64,000 nt of DNA from Pelodera strongyloides (GCA_036852015.1 JAANDG010000082.1:186001-250000); one strand, 5' to 3'. Positions 28,772 to 42,500 are shown, counted from the first letter of the stretch. The notes: a model not told the origin generated them from the letters alone. Made by a program: numbers and translations.

Positions 28772-28783
28772 TGTCCGTTTCAG
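28772..28783 (+). promoter_or_regulatory. Spliced-leader acceptor directly abutting ATG
   Basis: TGTCCGTTTCAG is followed immediately by the ATG at 28784, leaving no 5' UTR beyond the leader. Confidence 0.6.
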
Positions 28784-30659
28784 ATGAGACAATTGTTGAC
28801 AAATATTTATAACATTTTCCTACTATACTTTCTCATCAACTTCGCGAACTCACAACCTCCGCATGTGCCTCCTCCGGATCGCCCAGGTCAGTTTTATGTA
28901 AAAACATATAATTGGATGCTCTCGGATTACCAGGATTAATTGGAAATGTATATTGTAGCCCAAAATAATGTTTCAGATTGCTCCCAAGGATGGCAATCCC
29001 ACGATCTAACCTATGTGCCAGCACTAGCTCAGTGCTCGTCGTATGAGGAAGGTTTGTCTGTCATACTAAGCAAAGATTCTCTTTTTTTTCACAAGAAGCT
29101 CTCAACATTTTATTAATGCTTTCTGGGACCTAACTTTTCAGGGAATGGAATTCCATGCACGGTAAAGAATCCATTCGCGTGTACTGGAAGGAATCCCTTC
29201 TGTGCGTCACTCAGTGGAAAGGAGTTCAAATGTTGCAGTGATATAATTCAAGATAGTTCTGACATTGAAAATCTCAAGCCCGAGGAGATAAAGCCAAGTC
29301 AGTTAAGTTCCTGCACACAATAGATTGAAGAGCATAACCTCCTGTTTCTACATATGCCGATTGTTTTTTTTGCAGTCTGTCCCAATGGTGCCATACCCTA
29401 TCGCATTCCCCATGCAATGCTGTGTGATCCAGCTATTGTCAACATATGTCCTCATCAGTATAAATGTGTCGAAGCAGCTAATGGACATCTTCTTCCCCCA
29501 GAAGGGCGTTCTCTCTGCTGCAAGACAAGCACTCTCTACAGTTTCGCATCAGGTAGTTTCTACTTATTGTTTTTTTTTGTCGCCCGATAAACTCATCGGG
29601 GACCTAAAGTAACCGACGACGTTGCATGCTAACTATTTTGAACCCTTTTTATGTATATTTAGTGTAAGAGTACATATAGAGTTTTGCACTATTTTCAGTG
29701 TTCGTCGAAGCTCAACTGTCGCCGCGTATTGTTCCAAATCCTCCTCTTTCTTCTATTGAATATGTCGGTTTACATGTCCTTCGTCGAATTCAAAAGTAGT
29801 ATTTTCACAAGAGACTCCAACATTTCATATATATTTAGGTAACTCTCAATGTACACACTTCGGCAAAAATGCACGCGCCAGAAATTCGAACCGGCGACCA
29901 TTTTGTTCTGCAGCCCTACAAACTTCTCGAGCCAGCTTACGTGAAAAGCGTCAAACTATTCCAAGAAGTGCCTGAAGGCAGCTACTTACATGTAATTATG
30001 TTTGGTAAGTCGTTTTCTGCAGTTTGGTTGTTTGTTTGACCAATAATTTCAATTAACTGATTCAACGTCTTATTGGTATTAGTACGCAAAAAATGGATGG
30101 TTATTTTCTCCACGTTCAGATCCTGTCAGCACAACCGAAACTCTACAGTTTTACTATGATCGTCCGTCAAAGGGAGGTATGGTGGTTGTTCTCGAGGTTC
30201 TCACATCACATTGTGATTCATATGGTGATTTAAGTGGAATCCATCCACTTCATTTAGTGATCAGTATGTTTAGGAAAAATCCTTGATTTGGAGGAACCAA
30301 TTCCGGACGGTGGTTTTATATCAAAGAAGGTTTTCAATGCTCACCCAGTCACGAATATGGACGAACAACGACAACGACCTGCCAACAATTGTGGGTTAAT
30401 GTGAAGGAAAATAAAATAAAATGTAGTCCCAATTGCATCATACAGATACAATGATGGACCTTTCTCTTCAGATCGCAAGATGTGGGTGGTTATGATGTTC
30501 AAGACAGTCAACCCAATCACAAGGCTCTATGTGTCGGTTACTGTTGATCTGCATGTGAAATACCGCACGGTGACTGAATTCCTCAAATCGGACACCGGAA
30601 GACTGCTGGGGACTCCAGTAGCAGGAACATATTTCTATGTGAGTATGAAATACACGTAA
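28784..30659 (+). CDS. Secreted lustrin-type Cys-rich plus PEBP-like protein, copy B
   Basis: Exon 1 encodes a signal peptide (MRQLLTNIYNIFLLYFLI, cleavage probably after NFANS). Cys-rich exons follow: DCSQGWQSHDLTYVPALAQC, then CTVKNPFACTGRNPFC and FKCCSDIIQD, then CPNGAIPYRIPHAMLCDP, CPHQYKC, LCCKTSTLYSF. A short Pro-rich linker exon (SPRIVPNPPLSSIEYV) leads to the second domain: APEIRTGDHFVLQPYKL, VPEGSYLHVIMFDP, LQFYYDRPSKG, KMWVVMMFKTVNP and LLGTPVAGTYFYVS, ending at TAA 30657-30659. The final block matches the PEBP fold end (xxPVAGTxYxx) and the FDP matches the DPDxP strand, but the GxHR motif is not obvious. All nine exons align one to one with the minus-strand copy A. AATAAA lies at 30849. 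Role unknown; secretion is well supported. Confidence 0.87.
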
Positions 30660-31210
30660 TTCAATATTCCGTCTCTGTAACAGTTTAGATTTTTGTTATT
30701 AACCACTTATATATTGTATTTTACTTTCCACTTCCTTTTTGGAAGAAACAGTTGAATTTCGCGCTTTGTGAATGTAATACTCCAATACTTCAGCTGACGA
30801 ACATCTAATCAACAAGGTCAACAGTTTCCACACTACGTGTCACTTCGCAATAAATGAATTTCGCATAATAAATGATTTAATTAATATGCTGTATCCTATT
30901 TGTTGCATGTATTGTGCATTATTTACCGCATGAAGTAATGTCTAGCTTGTTTTATAAGCCAGCCGTTGTTAACCGAATGCACTGATTCGCGTGGTATTTT
31001 CCGGTGACAATCTTGGCATATGTGTCAATATTGAATCTGCGTTCTTTGCATTTGCCGTCTAATCTTGGCAGCGTACCGATATATTTCGTCATTTGCTTAA
31101 CAGAAAAATTAGCGAACATTCGCTTGTGTCTTCTAAAAACTACAGTAAACTGATAATTCATAATCTGGGATATGCCCACTACCACAGTTCACCACAAAGA
31201 TAGTCTAATT
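30660..31210. other. Intergenic stretch
   Basis: Contains the poly(A) signal of PEBP-like copy B and no exon-like sequence. Confidence 0.5.
30849..30854 (+). terminator. AATAAA poly(A) signal of PEBP-like copy B
   Basis: Canonical hexamer 190 nt after the stop codon. Confidence 0.6.
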
Positions 31211-33492
31211 ATGATGGAATATGCTAGTGCCAACAGATGTCGATTCACAGAGAGCGGAACAATTCCTGCGTTAGAAGATGAAGATATCTCATCATCCATA
31301 CAGGTGACATATAGTTAATCAAGTTAATTAACAGATAACAACCTTAATTAGCTGTGAAACAGCGGTCTCAACTGTGGCAGGTGCAAAGCAGTCGAAACAT
31401 GGAAGAATCAAAAAATTCAGTAACAGAATCTTTTTGATCTTGACAATTCACCAATGTACCGTAATCGCAGAGCTGGCACTCGTAAAACACTTACACAAAG
31501 TGGGAAGTCTTATTTAAATCATGTTATGGTGGGTTTTCATTTGAACTATTTTTTAAACATTTATTCCTAAAGATAAAGAGAGAAAAAACAATCATTTCAT
31601 TTCAGAAAGATATCTTTATCATGAAACTGTAATGTCCTCTGGGACGTATGCAACAGATAGCTAGCTAGCAGTTCCGCATAATTTATAGGGGCTTGGAATG
31701 ATATCCCCTTTCTTTCGAGTCCCGAATTAATTAGATGCCATTTCTTTACTAGGGCGCCTTCTGAAAAAAATAGAATGAATATGTAGCATTCTCAATTTGT
31801 TTCACTTATACGATAAAGTATCAATATCTTGCACTTATTTGTTTCCCTTTGATTTCACTTGTTTTCTTTGCATACAAAAACATACATCTATGGACATTGT
31901 TTCAAGGCAATAAAAATTCAAATAGTCCTAAAAGTGTTGAATTATCGACAGAAAGAAGGGAACGACAAGTAGTTGGGGTCTGTTACTTTATGTTCAACCA
32001 GTTGTTGGTTAACTGGCTGCTTTGTTTATTATGGCACCTTTCATTAATATGGCATTTATTGCAAACTGATCTTTCTTCTTTTAACTATGAGCATCTTAGA
32101 CTATTCAATCATTTTTTTGTTCGATGTTGAGTAAACTTTATCGTTCCTTATGAACACTTGAACAATTCAATTGTATCTACCACACACGCAAATTTGGCAC
32201 TCACCGTGCTAATTGTTTTTGATAAGTGAAACATACGAAGAAGAATTTGTTGTGATTTTTCTTTAACCTAAATGTTAAGGAACTGCACAAATTTCGTATG
32301 ATGGAAGCTGAAACACTGGGAGTTTCGAGAATGCACGGATTGCTTCAGCTAAGTCGATCGGAACTGGAAAAAATGTTTGTCTTTTTTAAAATATTCTTTA
32401 TTTCATTTTTTTTTTCGCTTTACCTGCGTTTTTGTTGTTGCTGAATCTCCACTTACAAAGTATAGGAAGAATTGCTTCGAAACGTTTTCTGCATCTCTTG
32501 CAAAGAAGGTGAAGGTAAGTGAAAATTTCTCCTCATTGTTTACCACTTATCGGGCTTGCATTCGCAGATATAGTTTCGTACAATTTACCTTAGATCTGAG
32601 CGGTGCTCCTATTTGGAACACTATTGTCTTTGTCTTTGCTCGGAAACTCTCTGTAATCAAGCAAATCTTGGGACCTGCGGCTTCTATGCATAGATGCCTA
32701 GGATCGATATCTGGACGGGGCTTATGCCGTCCGGAAAAGAATCTATCCTATTATAGGGCTGACTTGTGATGTCGCCAAACTACTAACGCACATCAAAGAC
32801 AACAAAAAACTCTTTTTGTAAATAAGCAACTTGTGTTGATTATTAAGAAACGTGGAATAATTCTCAGTTGCAGTGAAAATGCAAATTCAAACAAACTTGC
32901 ACGATGGAGATTTTTTGTTCGCACAGCTACCAAAGACATTCCATTTTTGGTGGCAAACCTTTTTTGCCAATTTACCTAATTATACACCATTACTGTAGTA
33001 AACTATTAGCTAAAGTCTCCTTTCTGTTAATTACATTTTTTTATCAAAAAAAAAAAGATTCTTCGTAGTACATTTCAAGTATAATAATTTCAAGTATAAT
33101 GAATGTCAAAACGTGCGGACTGTAAAGATCACTTCTGGAAGCGAAAGCTATAGTTTAAAGATGAAAGTCGTAGGCTTCCCGGTCGCTGGGTAATATAGAT
33201 TTAACTGTTTTTGGTCTCTAGGCATCCAACTTGGTTGGCCACGCCCTCGAATACCCCTATTTTGGAATGTTTCTGTGAAAAAGAAGAAGGCAATGCATAG
33301 CTAACCATCCGACCAGCTTCTGTCTTAAACGTTATTCTTTTTTTGACAAAGCGAGACAAAATTTTGAAATCTATTTAAAGGGTTTTGAAAGAAATCGACT
33401 CACCTTGCTTTTTTATTCGCGTCTGCTTTATTGGCCATTTTTTTTAGGAACGCAACTTCGTTCTTGAACTATTTACGGATACCTTTGTTTAA
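31211..33492 (+). CDS. Unrecognised 93-residue protein just upstream of slo-2
   Basis: Four exons join in frame: 31211-31303 (MMEYASANRCRF ... EDISSSIQ), 32280-32374 (ELHKFRMMEAETLGVSRMHG), 32466-32514 (KNCFETFSASLAKKVK) and 33448-33492 (ERNFVLELFTDTFV then TAA). Donors and acceptors have nematode consensus and the phases 0, 2, 0 agree. The product is charged, with short amphipathic helices, and no signal peptide or membrane segment. I do not recognise the family. The stop lies 22 nt before the slo-2 ATG and 14 nt before its likely spliced-leader acceptor, which suggests a two-gene transcription unit. It could instead be an alternative 5' part of slo-2, but no frame-preserving join was found. 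Confidence 0.5.
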
Positions 33493-33496
33493 AATG

Positions 33497-33508
33497 TTTT
33501 CTTTTAAG
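33497..33508 (+). promoter_or_regulatory. Probable spliced-leader acceptor of slo-2
   Basis: GTTTTCTTTTAAG ends 6 nt before the ATG at 33515 and 16 nt after the TAA of the preceding small gene. Confidence 0.5.
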
Positions 33509-33514
33509 TAAATA

Positions 33515-36500
33515 ATGTCGTCCGAAGATGAAGCGGATGTGTGTTTGTTTCGTAATGAAAACGCTCTCTCATACAATGATCTTCGGTTAATTGATGCATC
33601 GCGAAGAACAAGCATGCAATCAAAAACCTCAATTGTGAAGAGTATGAGCACATTGTTCAGGCCAACTACTGCGTAAGTTATTTCCATTATCACCGGGTTC
33701 TCAAACGAATGCAGTGAGCTGACATGTGTTGGATTCAACAAGAGCATTCCAGCTGTTTTTTTAAAAGGCCCAAGTTTCGAGGATATGTTTTCCTGCCTCT
33801 GGTGATAAATATGCTAGTTCCGGTGTCTTATTTAATCGAGGCACAATATCATACATCAGCACGTATGTGCATCATTTTTTGTTGCTGTCAAAAACAGCCA
33901 TGCAAACAACTGTTCTCTGGAAGATCATTGTATGTATTTTGTCTATGTTTTGGCATTTGAAAAGCTCGGAGACTATTTCAAATTGTGAAGTATGTAGTAG
34001 CACGAAAATTGCACCATAGATCTATAGCAAATATTTTGTTCCCAAGAGTTACCGGTTTTCGCGCAGCGTCTTTAACTTTCATAGACTTCGCCCCCAATCA
34101 TAACGGTCTTTTTATAATTTAAAATTCTCGCAGAAGTGACAAATAGTGGTTATAACGTATGCCTAAAAACACAGTTGATGTCTCTCAAGTCTTCGGCATG
34201 CCTCTGTTAATACAGAGTGTCAACGGTCAGTTGTTCACTATCACCGATCTCTCTTCTTTATGTTGATCTATTTCTCTCTTTCTATCTTTCTCTCATTCTC
34301 TCTTTCTCTTTCTATCATCATCTGAACAGATCGTTGTGTAATCAGTCGAACTTCCAACTTACTCCTTCCATTATTAAATAGTTCATCTTCCGATGTCGCA
34401 CTTCAAAGACCGTGGGAAACTCTTCGTACACACACGTAGTGCTGATATTCCCAAGAATGCGTGAGTTGTGCGTTATGATTCGCTGACGTTGTTCTCTTCA
34501 TGCGTTTACTCTTCATGCGAGAACTGTTAGCTGATAATTTGAGTTTGTAAGGCATATCACACACAGTACCCTATAAAACACAAAAAATCAAGTGATTTTG
34601 TCATACCAACGATCATTTCCAAGGTCTTTTTACAAGCGACTTTAGCTATCAAGCTTTTGACTATTTCTCTATTCTATTTACGCTCATTTTTTTCGAATGA
34701 ACGTGAATGCTTCTCTGTATATGCGAATATTACTCTTACCGTTTGCTATGTATTTTTCTTAAATAATGTGACGGTGTTTTGATTTGGAGATCGAAAAGAA
34801 AGTAATACTCAGCGCAATCGTGCACAGCAGATCATAAGTAGCAATCTCGCTCACTTTAGGCTCACAGAAAAATAGGCAGATCTTAAATCCCCATCTTGAA
34901 GAAGAGTAACTTGAAGAAGAAACGGATCGCGCGCTTTTCTAACACAGCTATTACATATTACATACGTACACCACTTGCGATATGTATAAAATTCTAGAAT
35001 ATACACTGAACAAGAATACACATTGGTGTGACTGTTTTAATGGGACTTCAGTGAAATGGTTCTCTTCCGCTCCTTTTTGTCCGAAGAGTCCCAAGACAAT
35101 TTTCTTCGGGAAAGGTTTACTGTCAAAGAATTGCTCAATCATTTTCACGCACTTGCGTTTCCATTAACTTCTGAAAAAATGAATGTAGGTCTTTTTGAAC
35201 TGGCAGATTTGTAGAATTTCATGAATAAAAGGGCAGCGCGGCGCATATATTATTCAACCACAGAAATCCCGTTCCATTCTCTTGTATTCAACATTTCATT
35301 GCATTCACTTTTTCATTCGCAGTTCTGCTTTATTCTCAATACGGACAATTGAATTCATGACCTCTTCTGGATGCGATCCTCCCGTAACTGATTCAAACTC
35401 GGTTAACGAGTCAATTGTAGCAACAACTGAACGAGTATCCTATACAAAGGCCAATAATTATCATGCTAGTGGAACCCAAAAAACATCGACTAATTTATCG
35501 CAAAGTTCTCAATATCTGTCACAACAATCGAGCCTCCGAGAGACTCTTTTATTCAACTGCACAACTGGACCAGCACCAAGTATTCCGCAGACTGTTAAAT
35601 CGACCAAAGCTTTGCCACTCAAAAGACTTCGATGTGTTGCCACAACTGTTGGTAACTTGAAGAAGTCAAATGTGCAGAATGGATTGGATGATGACCGTGC
35701 TTCTGATTCATTTTTCTCACTCTACGAAGTTCCCGAATTCGTTGGATACGAGTGAGTTTCTTTTCCCACGTAATCGTCATGTGTTTGTAGGCCGTATACA
35801 ATTTCGTATTTCATCTCATTCATACTCCACAATGGCGTGAAATTAAGTTGGACTTGTGCTGCATAAATCCTTGAATTGTGCTCCCGAAAATTGTTTTGTT
35901 TCCTTTGGTGATTTTTTTCTCTCCATACTTCATCCTATGCCTGAAACCTCACACTGTTATTATTTGGGTCATTAGAGGAGGCTGACTGGTTCATATTCCG
36001 TTGACTATTCAGTTGTTTTTATTTGATTGTCTGAGTCTCTCTGTCCCCCACACACTTAAGTGCATCTCTTGACCCTTCACCCCTTCTTAGCTCCTTAGGG
36101 CTCCTTTTATTGACTGTGGTCAATGCTCCCCATGAACAACATCATCGAATTTACTCTCTGCATACTAAATACTAAAAAATGGAATCCACGATCAGCAATG
36201 GAAGGTGGGGTTGGTTTACTTCGCAGCATCTAGCGTTGTGATTATTAATTAGTTCTTTCAGCCTATACTTTACATGAAGAAGCTCCATTTAAACCATGTT
36301 TTATGTAGCTGTAGTATGTTAGACGCCACGAGTGGTGTATTTAATTTTTGATACATTTTGGTTTTGGTATAAAATAATTTATGCCCACATATTGAGCACA
36401 ACTTGTGGGGGGTGTTTTTTTGAAGAAAAATCCAACCTCTGTTCTGAAAATTGTAGGAGGGAATTCTTCTTTCTGCTCTAAATTATTGGTTCGAAAATGG

Positions 36501-39500
36501 CCACCCATGCCAAATAGACACGCATCTGACAAGTCCATATATCGTTCGATGGCTGAAAACCCAATGGCTCTTTTGTTCTGAAAGCCTCTCCCAGGTTATG
36601 TGCTCCCCCAATTACTTTTGCATACATATCTTTTACTCACATGGAGAGTTTTTTCCTAACAACATATGTATATTCGCACAAAGCCATTATTAGAAACTGA
36701 GCTAAAGCTGAAAGTGTTCGTATAATCTTTAACAGTTTTTTTGCCTCTCCGAAAACTAATTGAAAACATAGTGAGTTCAAGTAACGTATGAAGCCCCGAG
36801 TCCTTTCGCTTTTTCTTGTGGGGCCAAATGGCTCGTTAAAGGAGCAAAATAAGCGACTGAAAATATCTTTGTAGTAGATACTTCCATGAGTTTTCAGCTT
36901 TCAATGAACTTTTTACGAACTTTATTTATTTTCATACCTATTCATCTCTTGCATATTTTTTTTACTCGATTGTTATTTTCAAAACAAATAACAGCGGAAA
37001 CAACAACCCGGAACAATGCATCCAACTGTCCTTGGGAAGGGAAAAATTATGGATCACATGTAATATTTTACTGCTCGTATGGATTTTAAGTCGTCTTAAT
37101 TATTACTCAATGATGAGTAATGTCAAACGTTCTTCCCTAACAGGTCAAACATAAAAAAAATACGCATCATGTTGCTTTCCGAATGTTTTCTATGCGAACA
37201 TGTGGTCAGAAATGTGTTTAAAGTATATGAAAGAATCATATGTAAAGCTTTTGGCTCCCAACTCTTATACCGAGTCATGTATTTTATAGAACATATTCCA
37301 CTGAAAATCAGGTAATTATTACAGTTCACTAAAATTTACTAGTCTACTTGAATTATTAGTTCTAAATATCATGTGTGCAACTGCCATGTTGATAAAATGT
37401 TGTCATTTGGTTAAATTTGCATAGTAACTCTTTGCACTAAACACCATAAGCTAGGATTACAATTAGGAGAGACAAATTTCATCGTTAGTTTACGTAGATA
37501 AGCTTTCTCTTTTCAGAGCTCGTATGCAATATGGAGTGGAGACAAGTTTCAAGTCCCGACTCCAACAATACTTCATTGAGAATTATACGAGCAGTGTGTT
37601 TTATTTGACTTGTGATCGTAGATTCTTTGTGTTTCTTAATGTTTCCACATAATGTCTACAAACGCTCTAGATGAGATGCCTTTTCTGGAGCCCACAATCA
37701 CTCTCATAGTAATTCGAACTTACGTACACTGAATGCTACCGTTTTATATTGTAATCTGCATCGCAAAAACTATTATGAAGCAAATAGGTTAAATCTTTTT
37801 TTTTTTCAGGTTTGAGGATTCGACTGTTCAATCTGTTTATAAAGGTTCTATCATGTGTATTGTATTGCGTACGCGTTGCTTATGATAAGCATGATCTACC
37901 CGAGCATATTAAACCTCCAGTACATAAGGATCCCGGTGAAATTAAATAGTAAGTAATTTACGTTATCAATGGTATAATGTTGGGCAATTTGTCATACGCT
38001 TACTGGCATTTACAGCTGAGCACTATTCAATTTGTTATTTGTGTGGAAATACGCCCTGCCAAGTTGCTTACAGTTCAAGGAAAAAAAGAGAACATACCAG
38101 CGCAAAAGAATAATAAATGCTTTAGTGAATACTTGATATGGATCGATTGTTCATTTTCTCTATGGTTGGCTCAAACGATTGTGGCCGTAATAAGTATAAC
38201 AGAAACTGTTCTGATCTTCTATATCAGCTACAAGGTGCGCTCTTTTTTATTCACTTTGTATATCATTTACATTAACTAATTGTAAGCAACCACTTTTATG
38301 GATTGTTATATCCGCCGTGTCTTAAAACGGCCTGAAGGTTTTTTCCTGTGACCATTGCGATGTCCTATGTGAACATTTAGGGTAATGTTTGGAGACTTCT
38401 TCTCAACATGCACTTCTTACTGGAGATGATCACCAGTTTTCCACTGATAGTTACTGTAAGTAATGTTTTTTTCAGTTGTTTCATTTTTCCAATAAGGTGA
38501 AAAACTTACAGTAACACTTAATGCTCTCTATACATTTTAATGCTCTCACAATAGAAAAGAAATACATACATGCGCCCGCAGAAAATCTTCTGTTCTAGCT
38601 CATGCATGCAATATGCATAAATTAACATACCGATAGATTTGTTTAGATTTTCTTTCCTCAAAGTCGTCAATTATATGTTCCGGTTTTCTTGAATTGTTGG
38701 CTCGCCAAAGGTGCCTTACAAGCAATGTTGGTGAGTATGACATTATTCATTTACAGAAAAAATGGATTGCAACACAGCCCAACCCGAGTCTAAATTTATT
38801 AACATTGTGTCCATATGGCAATTCTTTCAGAACGATCTTGGCCGTGTTCCAATAATGAACCAGTCCGCTCTTTTCCGTCAGATGGTTATTTTATTCTCTA
38901 TTTTGCTCTGCCTTATTTTCACTGGTACATTTTTCATCGATTATGCGCAGATCTGTTTTCACTAGATAAATTAATGGTCCACTGGAAATGTTTCAAAGTG
39001 CTTCAAACATAAACCATAGCTCATAATAGTTTCAAAAAGCAGCTCATAATAGTTTGTTTTAATTTGGTTAGCAAATATCTATTTTGAGCATAAAATACAA
39101 ATATCCACATAGATATAAATATTATTAAGGAACATGCGGCATTCAACATCTGCAACGTGGAGGAGAACGACAGTTCGATCTGTTCACCAGTTTCTATTTC
39201 ACAATGGTGACATTTTCCACTGTTGGATACGGAGATTGGTCAGTTGCGCATTGGCTGATAACGTCTAAGTATTTCTATTTGCACTTATGTAGCAAAAACT
39301 ATAATAATCGAAGCTCATTGCAGGTACCCAGATACATGGATGTCGCGACTTCTGGTTGTAATCCTGATTTGTGTGGCCTTCAGTGTGTTGCCTCAACAGG
39401 TTTGTTCGAGAAACACACCTAAACCATATTATGGTTAGCCGTAGTTTCGAAGGAAGATCGGTTCGCAATGAGAGTCATGTTTGGTTCTCCCGTAATCGTG

Positions 39501-42500
39501 TCATATGTCTTTGGTTAGGTGGAAGCCCTCGGACAAACTTGGCTGGAAAAACAGAAGTCAGGTGGTGATATCGCTTCTGGATGGAGCAAGATTGAGACAC
39601 ACATTGTTGTCACAATTACTCACTTGGAGGTGGAATTCATCAAGGACTTTCTGACTGAATTTTATGCGCATCCGGAGAATCAGGTGTGTTCATCAGATAC
39701 ATCTTTTGGTCGCGTCCCACATTGCTCGTTGCATGGGGGAAATAAGTTGACTTTTCCAGCGCATTTTGTGCATTCTTCTCTCTCCATCTGAGTTGGACAA
39801 TCAGACAAGAATGCTTCTAAAAATTCCCCTGTGGTCGCAGTGGGTGAAATATGTGCGTGGAAGTGCATTACGCGACGAGGACTTGGAAAGAGCCAGATTG
39901 GGATCCGCCAAGGCCTGCTTTATCCTTTCCGCACGACATGTGCAGAGGAAAATTCACACAGTAAGCAACTGGAATAATCATCACACTAGATAAAACGATG
40001 TACTTGGTACATAAGAAACTGCTGTGAAGATGGCCCGTCCAGCCTCACTGAGAAAGAAGAAGTTTAACTATGCGTTCATGTCTGTATCCACAGTCTGTTT
40101 AAAGACGTGCTGTGAGTCCATTGCGTAAGTTGTATATCCATTAGCGTTTGTTACTTTCAGGATGAACACACAATTCTGCGGTCGTGGGCAGTGAAGGATT
40201 TCGCACCGAATGTGCCACAATATGTGCAAGTGTTTCGTCCTGAAACAAAGATGTATTTGGGACACTGTGGTAAGGGTTCTTGTTATATTTTAAACTACTG
40301 TTCCCGTTTTAGTTAAAGCATGCACATCTATCAATGATCCAAACAACTCAAACGATATCTACTGTTCAGAGGTGTGTATTTGTGAAGATGAGCTCAAGTA
40401 TTCATTGCTAGCGAACAACTGCGTTTGCCCAGGATTGTCCACCTTCCTAACACTTTTGATGCACACGAGTAGAGGAGAGTGAGTGCTTACCTAATGTTCT
40501 TCAAAGACACATTTCTCAAGAAACACGTTGTCCTATTTTCTTGACAATTCTGGTATTCTTTGCAGAGAAGGACAAAAATCTACAGAGCCATGGCACAAGG
40601 TCTACGGATTTCATTCTGGAAATGAAATTTACGATATTGTTGTCGAAAACTCGAAATTTTTCGGCGACTTTGTGGGCAAAAGTTTCACTTATGCTTCGTT
40701 CCACGCACACCGATCGTGAGTTGTTTTCAAACAAGTTTGAGGATGGGCGATGCACATGTACATTAAAGGGATCGGCTCACCTTAAATTGTGTCTGTTTTT
40801 TTTGTTTCTTTATTTTCTATAAGGGATAATAAAAATTTGGAATACAAAAAGTAGTATTCTAATTCAATACTCACGGAGAAATTAGGTGATAAAGTGGTGG
40901 ATTGATCGGTCCAAAATGGCAAAGGGTAATTGTCCTGCCTTGTTTGTATAGAGACAATTACCCTTTGCCATTTTGGGCCGATCAATGCACCACTTTATCA
41001 CCTAATATCTCCGTGAGTATTGAAATAGAACACTACTTTTTGGATTCCAAATTTCTACTATCCCTTATAGAAAATAAAGAAACAAAAAAAAACAGACACA
41101 ATTTAAGGTGAGCCGATCCCTTTAAATCTTAAAGGTGTATGCCTACTTCAATCATCTAGTTGCAATTTACAGCTATGGTATTGGACTGATTGGAATCAAA
41201 AGCAATGAAGCAAATGCTAAGATACGCTTGAACCCCGGACTTACTCACACCATTCACTCCACTGATACTCTGTATTACATGGGACTGACCAATGAGGAAT
41301 CACTTTACGACTTTCGGTATGAAATCGTTTGTTTTCAGTTGACGACAAGATCTTTTAATATATATTTTTTGGCAATTCTCGTAATTTAGGCGAGATCTCA
41401 AGGACCAAAGAATGAAGGCAAATGTGGCCAGCTCTATCGCTAACATCGGTATGTGTTGTCCTTTTCATAGTGTTCGCATAACATATGCATGTATGCATTG
41501 TCGATAATACTACATATGCATGTTGTTTGCTTCTCTTGTGCTATAATCTTTCAGAATGATTGCTTATTAGAAATCTTATCTAGAAGTTCTGATCCAGCAT
41601 GCCACAGCAAGAGAGGACGAATTAGCTAATTCTGATAATAATGCCAACATGAATAACAGTGAACCGGCTGAAGGTAGACGAGTGTCAGCACAGTATTGGA
41701 GCCAAAAGCAATGCATAAACTTAATTGACCACCCTATCAGTTGTATGAGTTACCCCCGTTTCCTTGTGATATATATATATATATATATATTCGCTGAGTT
41801 CTTTTGGTTCTTCCTTTCATATATATTAGTTCATTATTATCCATCAATATGTGTCATTTCATTTGCATTTTTATGCAAACACCTTTTCTATCCTTCAATG
41901 CACCTCTTGTTTTACACCATATGTTAGTATGTTAATGTGTGCATGAATGAAAATTATGGTGCATTTAGGTGCTGTTGCAATGGACGTTCCAACTCTCGAG
42001 GAAGGAAAACAGAAGACCGAAAAGAAAAAAAGAAGAGGATTGATCGGCAAACCAAAGGTTTCCATCGGATCAGATTTTTTCGCAAAGCAATTTGTTTATA
42101 ACAAACAATGTTGTTTATACATACATACGTTTTAGGCAACCGATGAGATGCGTTTGATTGAAGTCGGTCAAGGAGCAGCGGATTCTGACCGAAGAATTTC
42201 AATCGCTCTTGTCACCGAGGTATTGCGAGTAACGTGTGACAAAACACTAAAATATACATAAAATAAGCAGTTCGATATTTTGTTGTGCAGTTTCTCTCCT
42301 ATGGTAAGGCGTTCTCGGCGTGATGTTGGCTTACTCATATAACGATCTGTAACTTATCATTACCTCACTCACCTCATCGAATAAAACCATTTCATTTAGG
42401 ATGTCGGTGAAAGCAGTTCTTCGTCAGACAATGATGATGAAACTGTTTGCAATAAGTGCGGCGATGAACATTGCATTCAAACACTGTGGGTTTTAATAAA

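Noticed and set aside
36341..36538. Minus-strand frame with a [14 protein letters not shown] segment inside a slo-2 intron
   Set aside because: Short, no splice partners, and inside the transcribed region of a well-supported gene.
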